This document shows, piece by piece, positions 1 through 6,881 of a stretch of DNA of 37,661 nt. Both the position numbers and the translations under genes were made by a program. The notes beneath the pieces were generated by a model, which saw nothing but the letters and a program-made list of their open reading frames with translations, was not told where the DNA came from and ran no database searches. How positions within the stretch are numbered: position 1 is the first letter of the stretch; every line of letters starts with the position of its first letter. The DNA is from Solobacterium sp. (GTDB lineage Bacteria > Bacillota_I > Bacilli_A > Erysipelotrichales > Erysipelotrichaceae): contig JAFRMA010000019.1 of the NCBI GenBank assembly GCA_017430925.1, positions 1 through 37,661 on the forward strand. The letters are read 5' to 3'.

Positions 1-41
1 GTTTTCAAGACCGGACCCTTCAGCCACTTGGGTACTCCTGC
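1..41 (-). tRNA. tRNA-Ser(TGA), 5' part only
   Basis: The reverse strand begins with the acceptor arm GCAGGAG, then TA, a D arm (CCC...GGG) and an anticodon loop CTTGAAA, giving anticodon TGA. The gene runs off the left edge, so the long variable arm and 3' half are not visible. It is the last visible member of a five-gene tRNA array read leftward. Confidence 0.85.
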
Positions 42-51
42 AATAATGTGA

Positions 52-127
52 TGGTGGACCCTGAAGGACTCGAACCTTCAACCAATCGGTTATGAGCCGA
101 TAGCTCTGACCATTGCGCTAAGGGTCC
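52..127 (-). tRNA. tRNA-Ile2 (CAT anticodon, lysidine-modified)
   Basis: A full cloverleaf of 76 nt with encoded CCA. The acceptor arms are GGACCCT and AGGGTCC and the anticodon loop is CTCATAA. A CAT anticodon could mean Met, but the GGACC acceptor with the loop GGCTCATAACC matches the Ile2 tRNA of Bacillota, whose C34 is converted to lysidine by TilS so that it reads AUA. A separate tRNA with typical elongator-Met features lies next to it at 152-228, which supports this assignment. Confidence 0.8.
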
Positions 128-151
128 GTGTACAGGACTGCTAAATAGAAA

Positions 152-228
152 TGGTAGCGAGGGTGGGAGTCGAACCCACGACCTACCGGGTATGAACCGA
201 TTGCTCTAGCCAACTAAGCTACCTCGCC
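152..228 (-). tRNA. tRNA-Met(CAT), elongator
   Basis: A cloverleaf of 77 nt with encoded CCA. The acceptor begins GGCGAGG and the anticodon loop is TTCATAC, the usual loop of elongator tRNA-Met in Bacillota. It lacks the three G-C pairs in the anticodon stem that mark the initiator. Confidence 0.88.
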
Positions 229-238
229 ATGTAACTGG

Positions 239-315
239 TGGTCGGGATGGCAGGATTTGAACCTGTGACCCCTTGATCCCAAATCAAGTGCACTACCAAG
301 CTGTGCTACATCCCG
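239..315 (-). tRNA. tRNA-Pro(TGG)
   Basis: A cloverleaf of 77 nt with encoded CCA. The acceptor starts CGGGATG, as in bacterial tRNA-Pro, and the anticodon loop is TTTGGGA, so the anticodon is TGG. Confidence 0.92.
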
Positions 316-317
316 AC

Positions 318-394
318 TGGCGCGCCGAACAGGAGTCGAACCCGTAACCTTTTGATTCGTAGTCAAATACTCTATCCAGTTGAGCTATCGGCGC
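318..394 (-). tRNA. tRNA-Arg(ACG)
   Basis: A cloverleaf of 77 nt with encoded CCA, acceptor GCGCCGA and anticodon loop CTACGAA, giving anticodon ACG (deaminated to ICG by TadA). It is the first gene of the leftward array; a promoter sits about 30 nt upstream of it. Confidence 0.92.
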
Positions 395-421
395 GGATGA
401 CCATCAAAATGGTGCTTACTT

Positions 422-450
422 AAGATAACATACATGTTCATCCTTTGCAA
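422..450 (-). promoter_or_regulatory. Promoter of the tRNA array
   Basis: On the minus strand there is TTGCAA (445-450), a 17-nt spacer, and TATCTT (422-427) preceded by TGT, an extended -10. It points toward tRNA-Arg and lies just below the end of the DUF2304 gene. No convincing terminator for the preceding gene was seen in 451-509, so some read-through into the tRNAs is possible. Confidence 0.65.
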
Positions 451-509
451 GTCTTACTTTTCTCAAAAAGAGTATTTTCTTTTTTGTTAGATAACTATGC
501 AGGAATCGA

Positions 510-860
510 TCAGTGCCTTTCAGAATTGCGTTTATCTGCCTCTTCCAGGGCAATTTTACGCGCCAATTCCTTCAGCTTGCCATCCATCTCGGATATACGC
601 AGAGTAAGCGAGAATACGCGGTAAATCAGGATGGTAATAATGACAAGATAGACGAGATTGACAGTAGAAAGAATACCAAAGATATGCCCGAAGAAATCCG
701 CAATCTCCGGAATCACCGCCAATAAGACAAGCAGAATCGCAAACAGTGTCCAGAAAACACTGTCGCCGACCTGAAGACGTGATTTACGAATATTCCGGAT
801 CATCACATAGAATGCCGCGAAAGCACCGACGATCAACAATAACCTGAATGCCAAACTCAT
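510..860 (-). CDS. DUF2304 family membrane protein
   Basis: This 116-residue protein has hydrophobic segments at about residues 5-21, 36-52 and 64-84, then a charged C-terminal helix. The pattern (IRKS near residue 25, DS before the second segment, PEI, and a final coiled region rich in K and E) matches the DUF2304 family. Members usually sit next to DPM1-like family 2 glycosyltransferases. Here the gene starts 1 nt after the stop of such a transferase, as the last of a run of glycan genes. The role is inferred: a small membrane partner that may anchor the transferase or help the lipid-linked sugar step. No catalytic residues are visible. Confidence 0.8.
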   Translation of the reverse strand: MSLAFRLLLIVGAFAAFYVMIRNIRKSRLQVGDSVFWTLFAILLVLLAVIPEIADFFGHIFGILSTVNLVYLVIITILIYRVFSLTLRISEMDGKLKELARKIALEEADKRNSERH

Positions 861-861
861 A

Positions 862-1560
862 TTATTTCTCCAGATCTACCTTCTCACGGAACCATCCGAT
901 CAACATAATATTCAGACATACATTCAACATATACTGAATACTCCTGGTGATATTCAGATAACTCTCTCCGGCGATTCTCTCTTTTACTTCCACAGGCACT
1001 TCCGTAAGTTTTGCGCCGCAGCGGATCAGATACACGATCGTATCCGGTTCCGGTCCGAGATTGATATCTTTGGCCAGCAGTTCAACGATTCTTTTGGAAA
1101 GCATACGCATACCGCTTGTTGGATCCTTGATCGTCTGCCCTGTACAGATTTTGGTCATCATACCAATCAGGTTACTGCCGAACATACGCAGGCTGTGCGG
1201 TTTGGGTTTATCCACAAAACGGCTGCCGACAACGACATCATAGCCCTCTTCCATTTTATCCATCATGCTCCGGATATACTGGGGCTGATGCTGACCATCT
1301 CCGTCAAACTGCAATACCGCGTCATATCCATGATTCAGCGCATACTGCAGACCGGTCTGAAAAGTTGCGGACAAGCCAAGATTGATGGGCTGATCCACAT
1401 AGTTAAACTGATGATTCTTGATCACCTGCAGTGTATGATCACGACTGCCGTCATTAATTACAACATAATCGTATTGAGGATAGTTTTCACGCAGATCATT
1501 GACAACTCTGGCGATATTCTCCTCTTCGTTATACGCAGGAATAATAACTAAAAGACGCAT
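862..1560 (-). CDS. Family 2 glycosyltransferase, DPM1/DPMS-like
   Basis: This 232-residue protein has a GT-A fold typical of polyprenyl-phosphate sugar transferases. It opens with VIIPAYNEEENI, followed by VINDGSRD (about residues 34-41) and the metal-binding FDGDGQHQP (about 89-97), and has GSRF near 117. It ends with a moderately hydrophobic helix (about 205-225) rather than full transmembrane segments, so membrane anchoring may come from the DUF2304 partner just downstream. By family, it should move a hexose from a nucleotide sugar to undecaprenyl phosphate at the inner face of the membrane. It begins 3 nt after the preceding transferase gene ends, so the two are probably translated from one mRNA. 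The sugar cannot be told from sequence. Confidence 0.85.
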   Translation of the reverse strand: MRLLVIIPAYNEEENIARVVNDLRENYPQYDYVVINDGSRDHTLQVIKNHQFNYVDQPINLGLSATFQTGLQYALNHGYDAVLQFDGDGQHQPQYIRSMMDKMEEGYDVVVGSRFVDKPKPHSLRMFGSNLIGMMTKICTGQTIKDPTSGMRMLSKRIVELLAKDINLGPEPDTIVYLIRCGAKLTEVPVEVKERIAGESYLNITRSIQYMLNVCLNIMLIGWFREKVDLEK

Positions 1561-1563
1561 AGT

Positions 1564-2385
1564 TTACCCCTTTTTCTTCTCAATCGTGTTGGATTGCTGG
1601 GCAGTGCGGTATACATAAGCGATGGCTTTGGCTATCGGTGCCGGCCAGAATTTCTTCAGCATCCGGTATTCCTGCTCGCTGCGGGTGTGATCCTTGATCT
1701 CACGTGATGTATGGGAATCTTCATGTACACGGTGTCCCATAAGGGGCTCCGCAATATATGTAAACGCGCGGTCCGGTACATTGCTTAACTTATACCAGCC
1801 GTACCAGTCCCCTTCCCCGAAGAATTCATTCTGACGGAAGATCCGGTCAAACGGGATATTCTCCGGCACAAATGTAACGGATGGACAGCAGATCGCATTT
1901 CCCATACAGATTGCTGTTTTCCGGATCATGCTGGATGTAGTGGACCTGGCAAGCTTCATCGGGGTAAGCAGGATTCTCTTGACCCTCAGGATCTTATTAC
2001 TGTATACACGTTCATTTTCACGAATTTCATAGTAGTCCGTAAACATGATCATGGTATTGGGATATTTGCGGTATGTTTCCACCATCCGGCGTGAGTATGC
2101 AGGATCATACTGATCATCCTGATGCGCGATGGTAACCAGTGTATTCTGCCCGTGACTCCAGGCAAAATCAAAGTCTCCGATATTTCCGCTGTTCTTGACC
2201 GGGTTGACGATCACTTCAAGTCCGTACTTCTCCGCAATTTTACGGATATGTTCATTATCTGTAGAAGTACCAATCACAACATGACTTGGGTATTCCTGTT
2301 TCAGACATGATAAAACCGCGTTCTCCAGATACGGGGACTCTTTATATGCCAGAACTACAAATGTATGAATCGGTTTTAGTGTCAT
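1564..2385 (-). CDS. Family 2 glycosyltransferase
   Basis: This 273-residue protein has an N-terminal GT-A core: FVVLAYKESPYLENAV at about 9-24 and a metal-binding AHQDDQYDP near 107-115. GEGDWYGWY (about 190) and HRVHEDSHTSRE (about 219) fit an acceptor-side region with a catalytic acid. No transmembrane helix is present, so it acts as a cytoplasmic or peripheral enzyme of surface-glycan assembly. AGGAAT lies 5-6 nt before the ATG. The 121-nt gap upstream holds its own promoter (2466-2495) and a 10-bp palindrome. Donor and acceptor are unknown. Confidence 0.8.
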   Translation of the reverse strand: MTLKPIHTFVVLAYKESPYLENAVLSCLKQEYPSHVVIGTSTDNEHIRKIAEKYGLEVIVNPVKNSGNIGDFDFAWSHGQNTLVTIAHQDDQYDPAYSRRMVETYRKYPNTMIMFTDYYEIRENERVYSNKILRVKRILLTPMKLARSTTSSMIRKTAICMGNAICCPSVTFVPENIPFDRIFRQNEFFGEGDWYGWYKLSNVPDRAFTYIAEPLMGHRVHEDSHTSREIKDHTRSEQEYRMLKKFWPAPIAKAIAYVYRTAQQSNTIEKKKG

Positions 2386-2407
2386 AGTTATTCCTCATAT
2401 ACAAACC

Positions 2408-2417
2408 GGTGTACACC
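2408..2417. promoter_or_regulatory. Palindrome GGTGTACACC in the leader of the glycosyltransferase operon
   Basis: A perfect 10-bp palindrome lies between the putative promoter at 2466-2495 and the ATG at 2385. Its place downstream of the -10 would suit a repressor site or a small RNA hairpin. No known regulator is assigned. Confidence 0.3.
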
Positions 2418-2465
2418 AGATATACCACCGTCATGTATTCCCTGTTATCTATAATAACATTATAC

Positions 2466-2495
2466 ATTATAACCGCAGTACGGCCGAATTACCAA
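2466..2495 (-). promoter_or_regulatory. Promoter of the glycosyltransferase/DUF2304 operon
   Basis: On the minus strand TTGGTA (2490-2495) and TATAAT (2466-2471) are separated by 18 nt. The predicted start would give a leader of about 75 nt before the gene at 1564-2385. The upstream flippase may also read through. Confidence 0.5.
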
Positions 2496-2506
2496 ACGAC
2501 TTTCAA

Positions 2507-3739
2507 TTAATTATGAACTGTTCCGGCAGGCTTATAACGCAGAAGGATACCTGCAGCACACAGGAAGACAAGATTCGTACAAATCAGAACGATTGATATG
2601 GTATTACAGTTCTCCGGGCGGATCAGCAAGGCAGAGAACAGGAAACAGGAACCGGCAGAGATCAATGCGCAGATCAGATGAGCGTATAAATACCCCTTGA
2701 TCACAAAGATCTGGGTAATAATCCAGGTGAAGGTCAGGGATAATCCGCTCAGGATACCGAGATACAGGTAATGATACATCTGTCCGGGACCGCTGCCGAA
2801 CAACAAAGACATCACCGGTTTGCCAATCAGGAATACCAGCAATTCCGCACCTGCCGCAAGGAAGCAAGCCCCTCCGACCAGCAGCAACAGATATTTACGG
2901 TAAGAACTCTTGTCATGACTCTGATAACTGCGGGCAAGATACGGGGATAGCGTATAGATCAGAATATTCACTGTAAGCTGTAAAAAGATTACCATGGTAT
3001 AAATCGAGTTATAAACGCCAAGATCTGCCATACTTCCCTGTCTACTGAAGAACAATCGCGGTACCGCAACGACGGAAGAAGACAGTACTTCAAATGCCAT
3101 GATCGGGAAACAACGTACCAGGATCTCTTTCAGATGCGCAAGATTTCCGGACAGTCCGCGGATCTCTGCCACAGAACGCATTTTCCGCAGATTATAGAAG
3201 AAAAACACCAGCAATGAGATTCCGGCCATCACCGCAAATCCTGCCGTCATATCGGCCGTAAAACGCAGCGTAAGCCAGAAAAACACCATGTACAGCAGTC
3301 CGCGCAGCACCATGGACTTCGCGTTGATATCCATGATCAGCCTCTTCTGCCCGAAGCAGTCCAGCACTTCGATCAAAGCTTCCGACATCTTGAACAAAGT
3401 GTATGCATATAACACATGTGTCACTTCCGGACCATAGCCGCCGATCAGCGCGGTCATGACCAGAACCACACAGGAGATCAAAATACTGAGTATACGTGAA
3501 GTCAGGTATTCATTTTCGGTATAACGACTCTCGGTATCGGATACGATATAACTGCGCATACCCCACAAGGAAACCGCATAGATCGTATTCCCCACACTGC
3601 TGGCAATCGCGTAATAACCGCTGTGTACCTCGCCAAGCATACGGATGATCAGAAAACCAAACACCCAAACCGCAAGATTATAGAGGATCATACCGATGGT
3701 ATTCCAGCTGAGATTCTTTTTCACATTTCCCTGACTCAT
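2507..3739 (-). CDS. Polysaccharide flippase (Wzx-like, MOP superfamily)
   Basis: This 410-residue protein is hydrophobic throughout, with about 12 membrane segments. It starts with the usual KKNLSWNTIG motif of Wzx-type flippases and ends with a short basic tail. The family moves undecaprenyl-linked oligosaccharides across the membrane for assembly outside. It stands before two glycosyltransferases and a DUF2304 gene in the same direction, which fits a small surface-glycan locus. The start is odd: no Shine-Dalgarno sequence precedes the ATG, and an extended -10 lies only about 10 nt upstream, so translation may begin on an almost leaderless mRNA. A GTG five codons in, after CAGGGAAAT, is the alternative start. 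Confidence 0.8.
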   Translation of the reverse strand: MSQGNVKKNLSWNTIGMILYNLAVWVFGFLIIRMLGEVHSGYYAIASSVGNTIYAVSLWGMRSYIVSDTESRYTENEYLTSRILSILISCVVLVMTALIGGYGPEVTHVLYAYTLFKMSEALIEVLDCFGQKRLIMDINAKSMVLRGLLYMVFFWLTLRFTADMTAGFAVMAGISLLVFFFYNLRKMRSVAEIRGLSGNLAHLKEILVRCFPIMAFEVLSSSVVAVPRLFFSRQGSMADLGVYNSIYTMVIFLQLTVNILIYTLSPYLARSYQSHDKSSYRKYLLLLVGGACFLAAGAELLVFLIGKPVMSLLFGSGPGQMYHYLYLGILSGLSLTFTWIITQIFVIKGYLYAHLICALISAGSCFLFSALLIRPENCNTISIVLICTNLVFLCAAGILLRYKPAGTVHN

Positions 3740-3748
3740 ATTACTAGA

Positions 3749-3754
3749 AGTATA
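3749..3754 (-). promoter_or_regulatory. Extended -10 element upstream of the flippase
   Basis: On the minus strand TGATATACT forms an extended -10 (hexamer 3749-3754). The -35 region is weak and coincides with an inverted repeat at 3768-3795. The predicted start of transcription is near 3742, only about 3 nt before the ATG at 3739. Confidence 0.4.
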
Positions 3755-3767
3755 TCACACTAATCCT

Positions 3768-3795
3768 GAAACGTAGATTGTATAGACTACGTTTC
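3768..3795. repeat. Inverted repeat GAAACGTAG...CTACGTTTC
   Basis: Nine-base perfect arms (3768-3776 and 3787-3795) are separated by 10 nt. It lies between the flippase start and the tRNA-Cys promoter and overlaps the flippase -35 region. It could be an operator or a hairpin ahead of the tRNA promoter. There is no T run, so it is not an intrinsic terminator. Confidence 0.5.
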
Positions 3796-3818
3796 TGATG
3801 AAAACAGCAGAAATAGGT

Positions 3819-3847
3819 TTGCAATTTCACAAAGCCTCGCATATAAT
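3819..3847 (+). promoter_or_regulatory. Promoter of tRNA-Cys/tRNA-Leu
   Basis: TTGCAA (3819-3824), a 17-nt spacer and a consensus TATAAT (3842-3847). Transcription should start near 3854, about 5 nt before the mature tRNA-Cys. Confidence 0.85.
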
Positions 3848-3858
3848 ATATAAGCGAT

Positions 3859-3932
3859 GGTTCCTTAGCCAAGTGGTAAGGCAGCAGACTGCAACTCTGC
3901 GAGCGCCGGTTCGATCCCGGCAGGAACCTCCA
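3859..3932 (+). tRNA. tRNA-Cys(GCA)
   Basis: A cloverleaf of 74 nt with acceptor GGTTCCT/AGGAACC, anticodon loop CTGCAAC (GCA), the Cys-specific discriminator T at 3929 and encoded CCA. It is cotranscribed with the tRNA-Leu 13 nt downstream. Confidence 0.95.
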
Positions 3933-3945
3933 CTTTTTATATCCC

Positions 3946-4032
3946 GGGGTCATGGCGGAATAGGCAGACGCAACGGACTTAAAATCCGTTGGTGGCAACA
4001 CCGTGTGGGTTCAAGTCCCACTGACCCCACCA
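3946..4032 (+). tRNA. tRNA-Leu(TAA)
   Basis: A class II tRNA of 87 nt with acceptor GGGGTCA/TGACCCC, anticodon loop CTTAAAA (TAA), a long variable arm and encoded CCA. It is followed within 15 nt by an intrinsic terminator. Confidence 0.95.
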
Positions 4033-4044
4033 TCACACGTTAAT

Positions 4045-4070
4045 AAAACCGCATTGTTATGCGGTTTTTT
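4045..4070 (+). terminator. Intrinsic terminator after tRNA-Leu
   Basis: AAAACCGCAT and ATGCGGTTTT (4045-4054, 4059-4068) form a 10-bp stem with a TGTT loop and six T residues. Read from the other strand the stem is followed by TTTTATT, so it may also stop transcription coming from psuG at 4105. Confidence 0.88.
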
Positions 4071-4104
4071 GATTTCGTGGGGAATTTTGCAGGGAATTTA
4101 TCAC

Positions 4105-5022
4105 TTAAAGTGCTGCGTATACCTTTGCGATCCGGCTGGCCAGACGCGCGTTATTATAGGCAAGCTCCAGGTTGGAGGCGAAGGATACACCCTCAGTCAT
4201 ATCCTTGATTTCTGCCAGCAGGAACGGAGTTATATACTTACCGCGGATACCCAGGTCATCCGCTTTCTTCAGTGCTGCATCGATAACACCATTCATCCAG
4301 TCGAAGTCTAACGCAAATTCTTCCGGAATCGGGTTCCCGATCACCAGGCCGCCCTTGAGCCCTAAATCCCACTTTGTCTTCATGATCTTTGCGATGATCT
4401 CCGGAGATTCAGCGTTGTAGTCCAGTTTATACCCGCTCTTGCTGCAGTAGAACGCGGGGAATTCGTCGGTCTGGTACCCAAGTACAGGTACACCCTGTGT
4501 TTCCAGGTATTCCAGGGTTCTGCCAAGATCCAGGATCATCTTCGCACCGGCACACACAACCGCTACCGGTGTATTTGCCAGTTCCTGCAGATCAGCCGAG
4601 ATGTCCATACTGTCTTCTCCGCCTCTGTGCACACCGCCGATACCACCTGTCGCAAAGATACGGATACCGGCCATTGCCGCAATCAGCATCGTTGTCGCTA
4701 CCGTTGTCGCGCCATTCATACCGGTCGCAAGATATACTGCCACATCTCTGCGTGATACCTTTCCGACATTCTCTGCCCTGCACATCAGATCCAGTTCATC
4801 TGAGCTTAATCCGACTTTCAGCTTTCCGTTGATAATTGCGGTCGTTGCCGGAATCGCTCCTTCACCGCGGACGATCTTTTCCACCTTGTGCGCAAATTCC
4901 ACATTTTCCGGGAACGGCATACCATGAGATAAGATCGTGCTTTCCAATGCTACTACAGGGTTACCCTCTTTGATTGCTTCCGCAATCTCCGGCTGAATAT
5001 CCAGATAATCTTCTAGTTTCAT
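4105..5022 (-). CDS. psuG: Pseudouridine-5'-phosphate glycosidase
   Basis: This 305-residue enzyme splits pseudouridine 5'-phosphate to uracil and ribose 5-phosphate. It matches E. coli PsuG (YeiN) along its whole length: VALESTILSHGMPFP at about 24-38, KVSRRD near 88, ATGGIGGVHRG at 124-134, DISADLQELANT, and GNPIPEEFAL. The residues corresponding to catalytic E31, K93 and K166 of E. coli are present as E27, K88 and K161. It overlaps the upstream kinase gene by the 4 nt ATGA, and AAAGGAGA sits before the start, so the two are translationally coupled. No pseudouridine transporter lies nearby. Confidence 0.96.
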   Translation of the reverse strand: MKLEDYLDIQPEIAEAIKEGNPVVALESTILSHGMPFPENVEFAHKVEKIVRGEGAIPATTAIINGKLKVGLSSDELDLMCRAENVGKVSRRDVAVYLATGMNGATTVATTMLIAAMAGIRIFATGGIGGVHRGGEDSMDISADLQELANTPVAVVCAGAKMILDLGRTLEYLETQGVPVLGYQTDEFPAFYCSKSGYKLDYNAESPEIIAKIMKTKWDLGLKGGLVIGNPIPEEFALDFDWMNGVIDAALKKADDLGIRGKYITPFLLAEIKDMTEGVSFASNLELAYNNARLASRIAKVYAAL

Positions 5023-5948
5023 CCTCTGTTCTCCTTTATGATCTTTTGTAAGTTTTTCCTTGATAACAACGGACTGATTACTTCCTTACTGCGAACAGCG
5101 AGAATGCCCGCTGCCAGGCCAAGATCCAGCACAGACTCAATTTCCAGCCCGTCGATCAGTCCGCAGATAATTCCGGCAAAGAAACTGTCACCTGCACCTG
5201 AGGCATTGACCATTTCCTTCTCTTCGTGAAAACGCTGCAGGATCTGCCGGTTATGGTCCATATACAGACAACCATCCCTGCCCAGCGAAATATACAGTGT
5301 TTTCGTTCCGCTTTCAATTACTTTCCGCCCTGCCGCAATCAATTCTGCGGGATCCCGTACCGGCATGCCGCTCAGTACTTCCAGTTCCGTACGGTTTGGT
5401 TTTACCGCGCAGATCCTTCCGACGAACGGTTTCATCTTCTCCGCAAGAATATCCGAAACCGGATCCAGGAAGATCTTGTCCCCGAAATGGTCCACAAGAT
5501 ATTCAATCGTTTCTTCCAGCAAGGATGGATCAATGACGATAATATGTGCGTTTTCCAGCACTTCATGATGTTCACGCAGGTATTCTTCTGTAATATGTGA
5601 CATTACACCCATATCGCAGAGCGCAAGTTCCATATCGTTATTTTCACTAAGTACCTGGATAAATACACCGGTAGAAGCTCCGGGCACAACCAGCGCGTGA
5701 CTAATATCCATCCCCTGTTCTTCCACGGCAGATAAAACGATCTTTCCGTAGACATCATCACCGACTGCTGTCATCAAAACACACGGGATGTCCAGATGCA
5801 TCAGATTATCCAGTATATTGCGTGTTACACCGCCGATTCCGGTAAAGACCTTTGCGGGATGATCGGTCTTTTCCCGAAGCGGAACCAGACTCTTACCGTA
5901 GATATCGATATTAGCCGCACCGATACCAACCACATATCCACTGTTCAT
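5019..5948 (-). CDS. psuK: Pseudouridine kinase, PfkB family
   Basis: This 309-residue protein belongs to the ribokinase (PfkB) family. The N-terminal substrate region GIGGVTRN lies at 37-44 and the C-terminal ATP and anion-hole signature NASGAGDSFFAG at 248-259, with D254 as the likely base. Linkage to psuG makes pseudouridine the likely substrate; the product is pseudouridine 5'-phosphate, which PsuG then cleaves. The gene is first in the operon, with AGGAGG 9 nt before the ATG. Its promoter has a near-perfect 14-bp palindrome centred on the -35 hexamer. The kinase family alone would not fix the substrate; the pairing does. Confidence 0.9.
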   Translation of the reverse strand: MNSGYVVGIGAANIDIYGKSLVPLREKTDHPAKVFTGIGGVTRNILDNLMHLDIPCVLMTAVGDDVYGKIVLSAVEEQGMDISHALVVPGASTGVFIQVLSENNDMELALCDMGVMSHITEEYLREHHEVLENAHIIVIDPSLLEETIEYLVDHFGDKIFLDPVSDILAEKMKPFVGRICAVKPNRTELEVLSGMPVRDPAELIAAGRKVIESGTKTLYISLGRDGCLYMDHNRQILQRFHEEKEMVNASGAGDSFFAGIICGLIDGLEIESVLDLGLAAGILAVRSKEVISPLLSRKNLQKIIKENRG

Positions 5949-5968
5949 AGAGTCATCCTCCTGTACCC

Positions 5969-5997
5969 ATTATAAATCACCTTACAAAACATGCGTA
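5969..5997 (-). promoter_or_regulatory. psuK-psuG promoter
   Basis: On the minus strand a consensus TATAAT (5969-5974) lies 17 nt from a poor -35, TACGCA (5992-5997). The weak -35 is buried in a palindrome, as expected for a regulated promoter. Confidence 0.6.
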
Positions 5998-6001
5998 TGT
6001 T
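5988..6001. promoter_or_regulatory. Candidate operator AACATGCGTATGTT
   Basis: A 14-bp palindrome with a single mismatched inner pair is centred on the -35 hexamer of the psuKG promoter. A repressor bound there would block polymerase. No regulator gene is adjacent, so the protein is unknown. Confidence 0.45.
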
Positions 6002-6011
6002 GTTTCCTGTG

Positions 6012-6818
6012 TTATTTCAGTCCTCTGCGTATCATCGTTTCTTCAACCAGATCATAGTACTGGGTCATATAATATGCAAATCCCTCTTCACCAATCACGA
6101 AAGGATTGGGAACACCGTTGACGATCTTACGAATTAATTCATGGCGTTCAAGTCCGTTATCAAGCGTAGGATGCGCGCACAGTTCCACATCCACGTGATA
6201 TTCCCGGCATAGCTTCGTAAACTTGTCCAGTGATGCCCGATAGTCATATGGGTCTGAATCCGGCAGTAGTCCGGAACCGCCCCACATTCCTGCCATATGT
6301 TTTCTGCCTTCATCATAGACAGGCAGGATAAATGAGTAACAACCCTTCGTATGTCCCGGAGTCAGAACGGTCATAATCTCCAGATCCCCAAACTTCAGTA
6401 TTTCACCGTCATTGTAATAACAGTCGATATCATAGCCGATCACCGGCCACTTATCCAGGGCAACGGTTTTTGCCAGAACCGTATCGGTTTCACCGAGATA
6501 TAATTTACAGCCGTAGTTCCGGCGGAACCAGTCTGCCTGGCCATAGTGATCAAAATGACCATGACTGATCAAGATGGCTTTCAGATCATGAATATCCAGA
6601 CCGAGATCCGCGATACCCTGTACGATCGTATCCCTGGACTGGTCATCCGGTTCCATACAGTCAATCAGGATAAATCCATCCCCTGTCTCCACTACATAAC
6701 ACCCTACAATGACATTGCCGATAAATGACACATTATCAAAGATCCTGGTAGCTGGAGGAGCTGTCCACGCACTTCCAAACGGAGGTTTTACCGAATTTGG
6801 TTTACGCCACGATTTCAT
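6012..6818 (-). CDS. Metallo-beta-lactamase-fold hydrolase
   Basis: This 268-residue protein has the MBL-fold zinc motif SHGHFDH (about residues 85-91), then TPGHTKGC near 154 and CAHPTLDNG near 214, which supply further metal ligands. There is no signal peptide, so it should act in the cytoplasm. The overall form (a single domain of about 270 residues with HGHFDH and PGHT) suggests a B3-like or general MBL hydrolase rather than a ribonuclease; the substrate is not known. Two ATGs lie 6 nt apart. AAGAGG is 3 nt from the first (6824) and 9 nt from the second (6818), so the second is chosen. It sits between the pot terminator and the psuKG promoter and is probably transcribed alone. Confidence 0.85.
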   Translation of the reverse strand: MKSWRKPNSVKPPFGSAWTAPPATRIFDNVSFIGNVIVGCYVVETGDGFILIDCMEPDDQSRDTIVQGIADLGLDIHDLKAILISHGHFDHYGQADWFRRNYGCKLYLGETDTVLAKTVALDKWPVIGYDIDCYYNDGEILKFGDLEIMTVLTPGHTKGCYSFILPVYDEGRKHMAGMWGGSGLLPDSDPYDYRASLDKFTKLCREYHVDVELCAHPTLDNGLERHELIRKIVNGVPNPFVIGEEGFAYYMTQYYDLVEETMIRRGLK

Positions 6819-6850
6819 TATCATTATCCTCTTTTCTACTCTTATTCTAA

Positions 6851-6874
6851 CAAAAAGGCCGCATCTGCGGCCTT
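6851..6874 (-). terminator. Intrinsic terminator of the pot operon
   Basis: On the minus strand AAGGCCGC and GCGGCCTT form a GC-rich stem with a 4-nt loop, followed by a run of T (6852-6856). It lies 8 nt after the potD stop. Confidence 0.88.
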
Positions 6875-6881
6875 ATGAATA

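Noticed and set aside
52..127. Second tRNA-Met reading of the CAT anticodon
   Set aside because: The acceptor and anticodon loop match tRNA-Ile2, and a typical tRNA-Met lies beside it.
3744..4001. An 85-codon frame on the minus strand
   Set aside because: It is antisense to tRNA-Cys and tRNA-Leu; such translations are a known false gene type.
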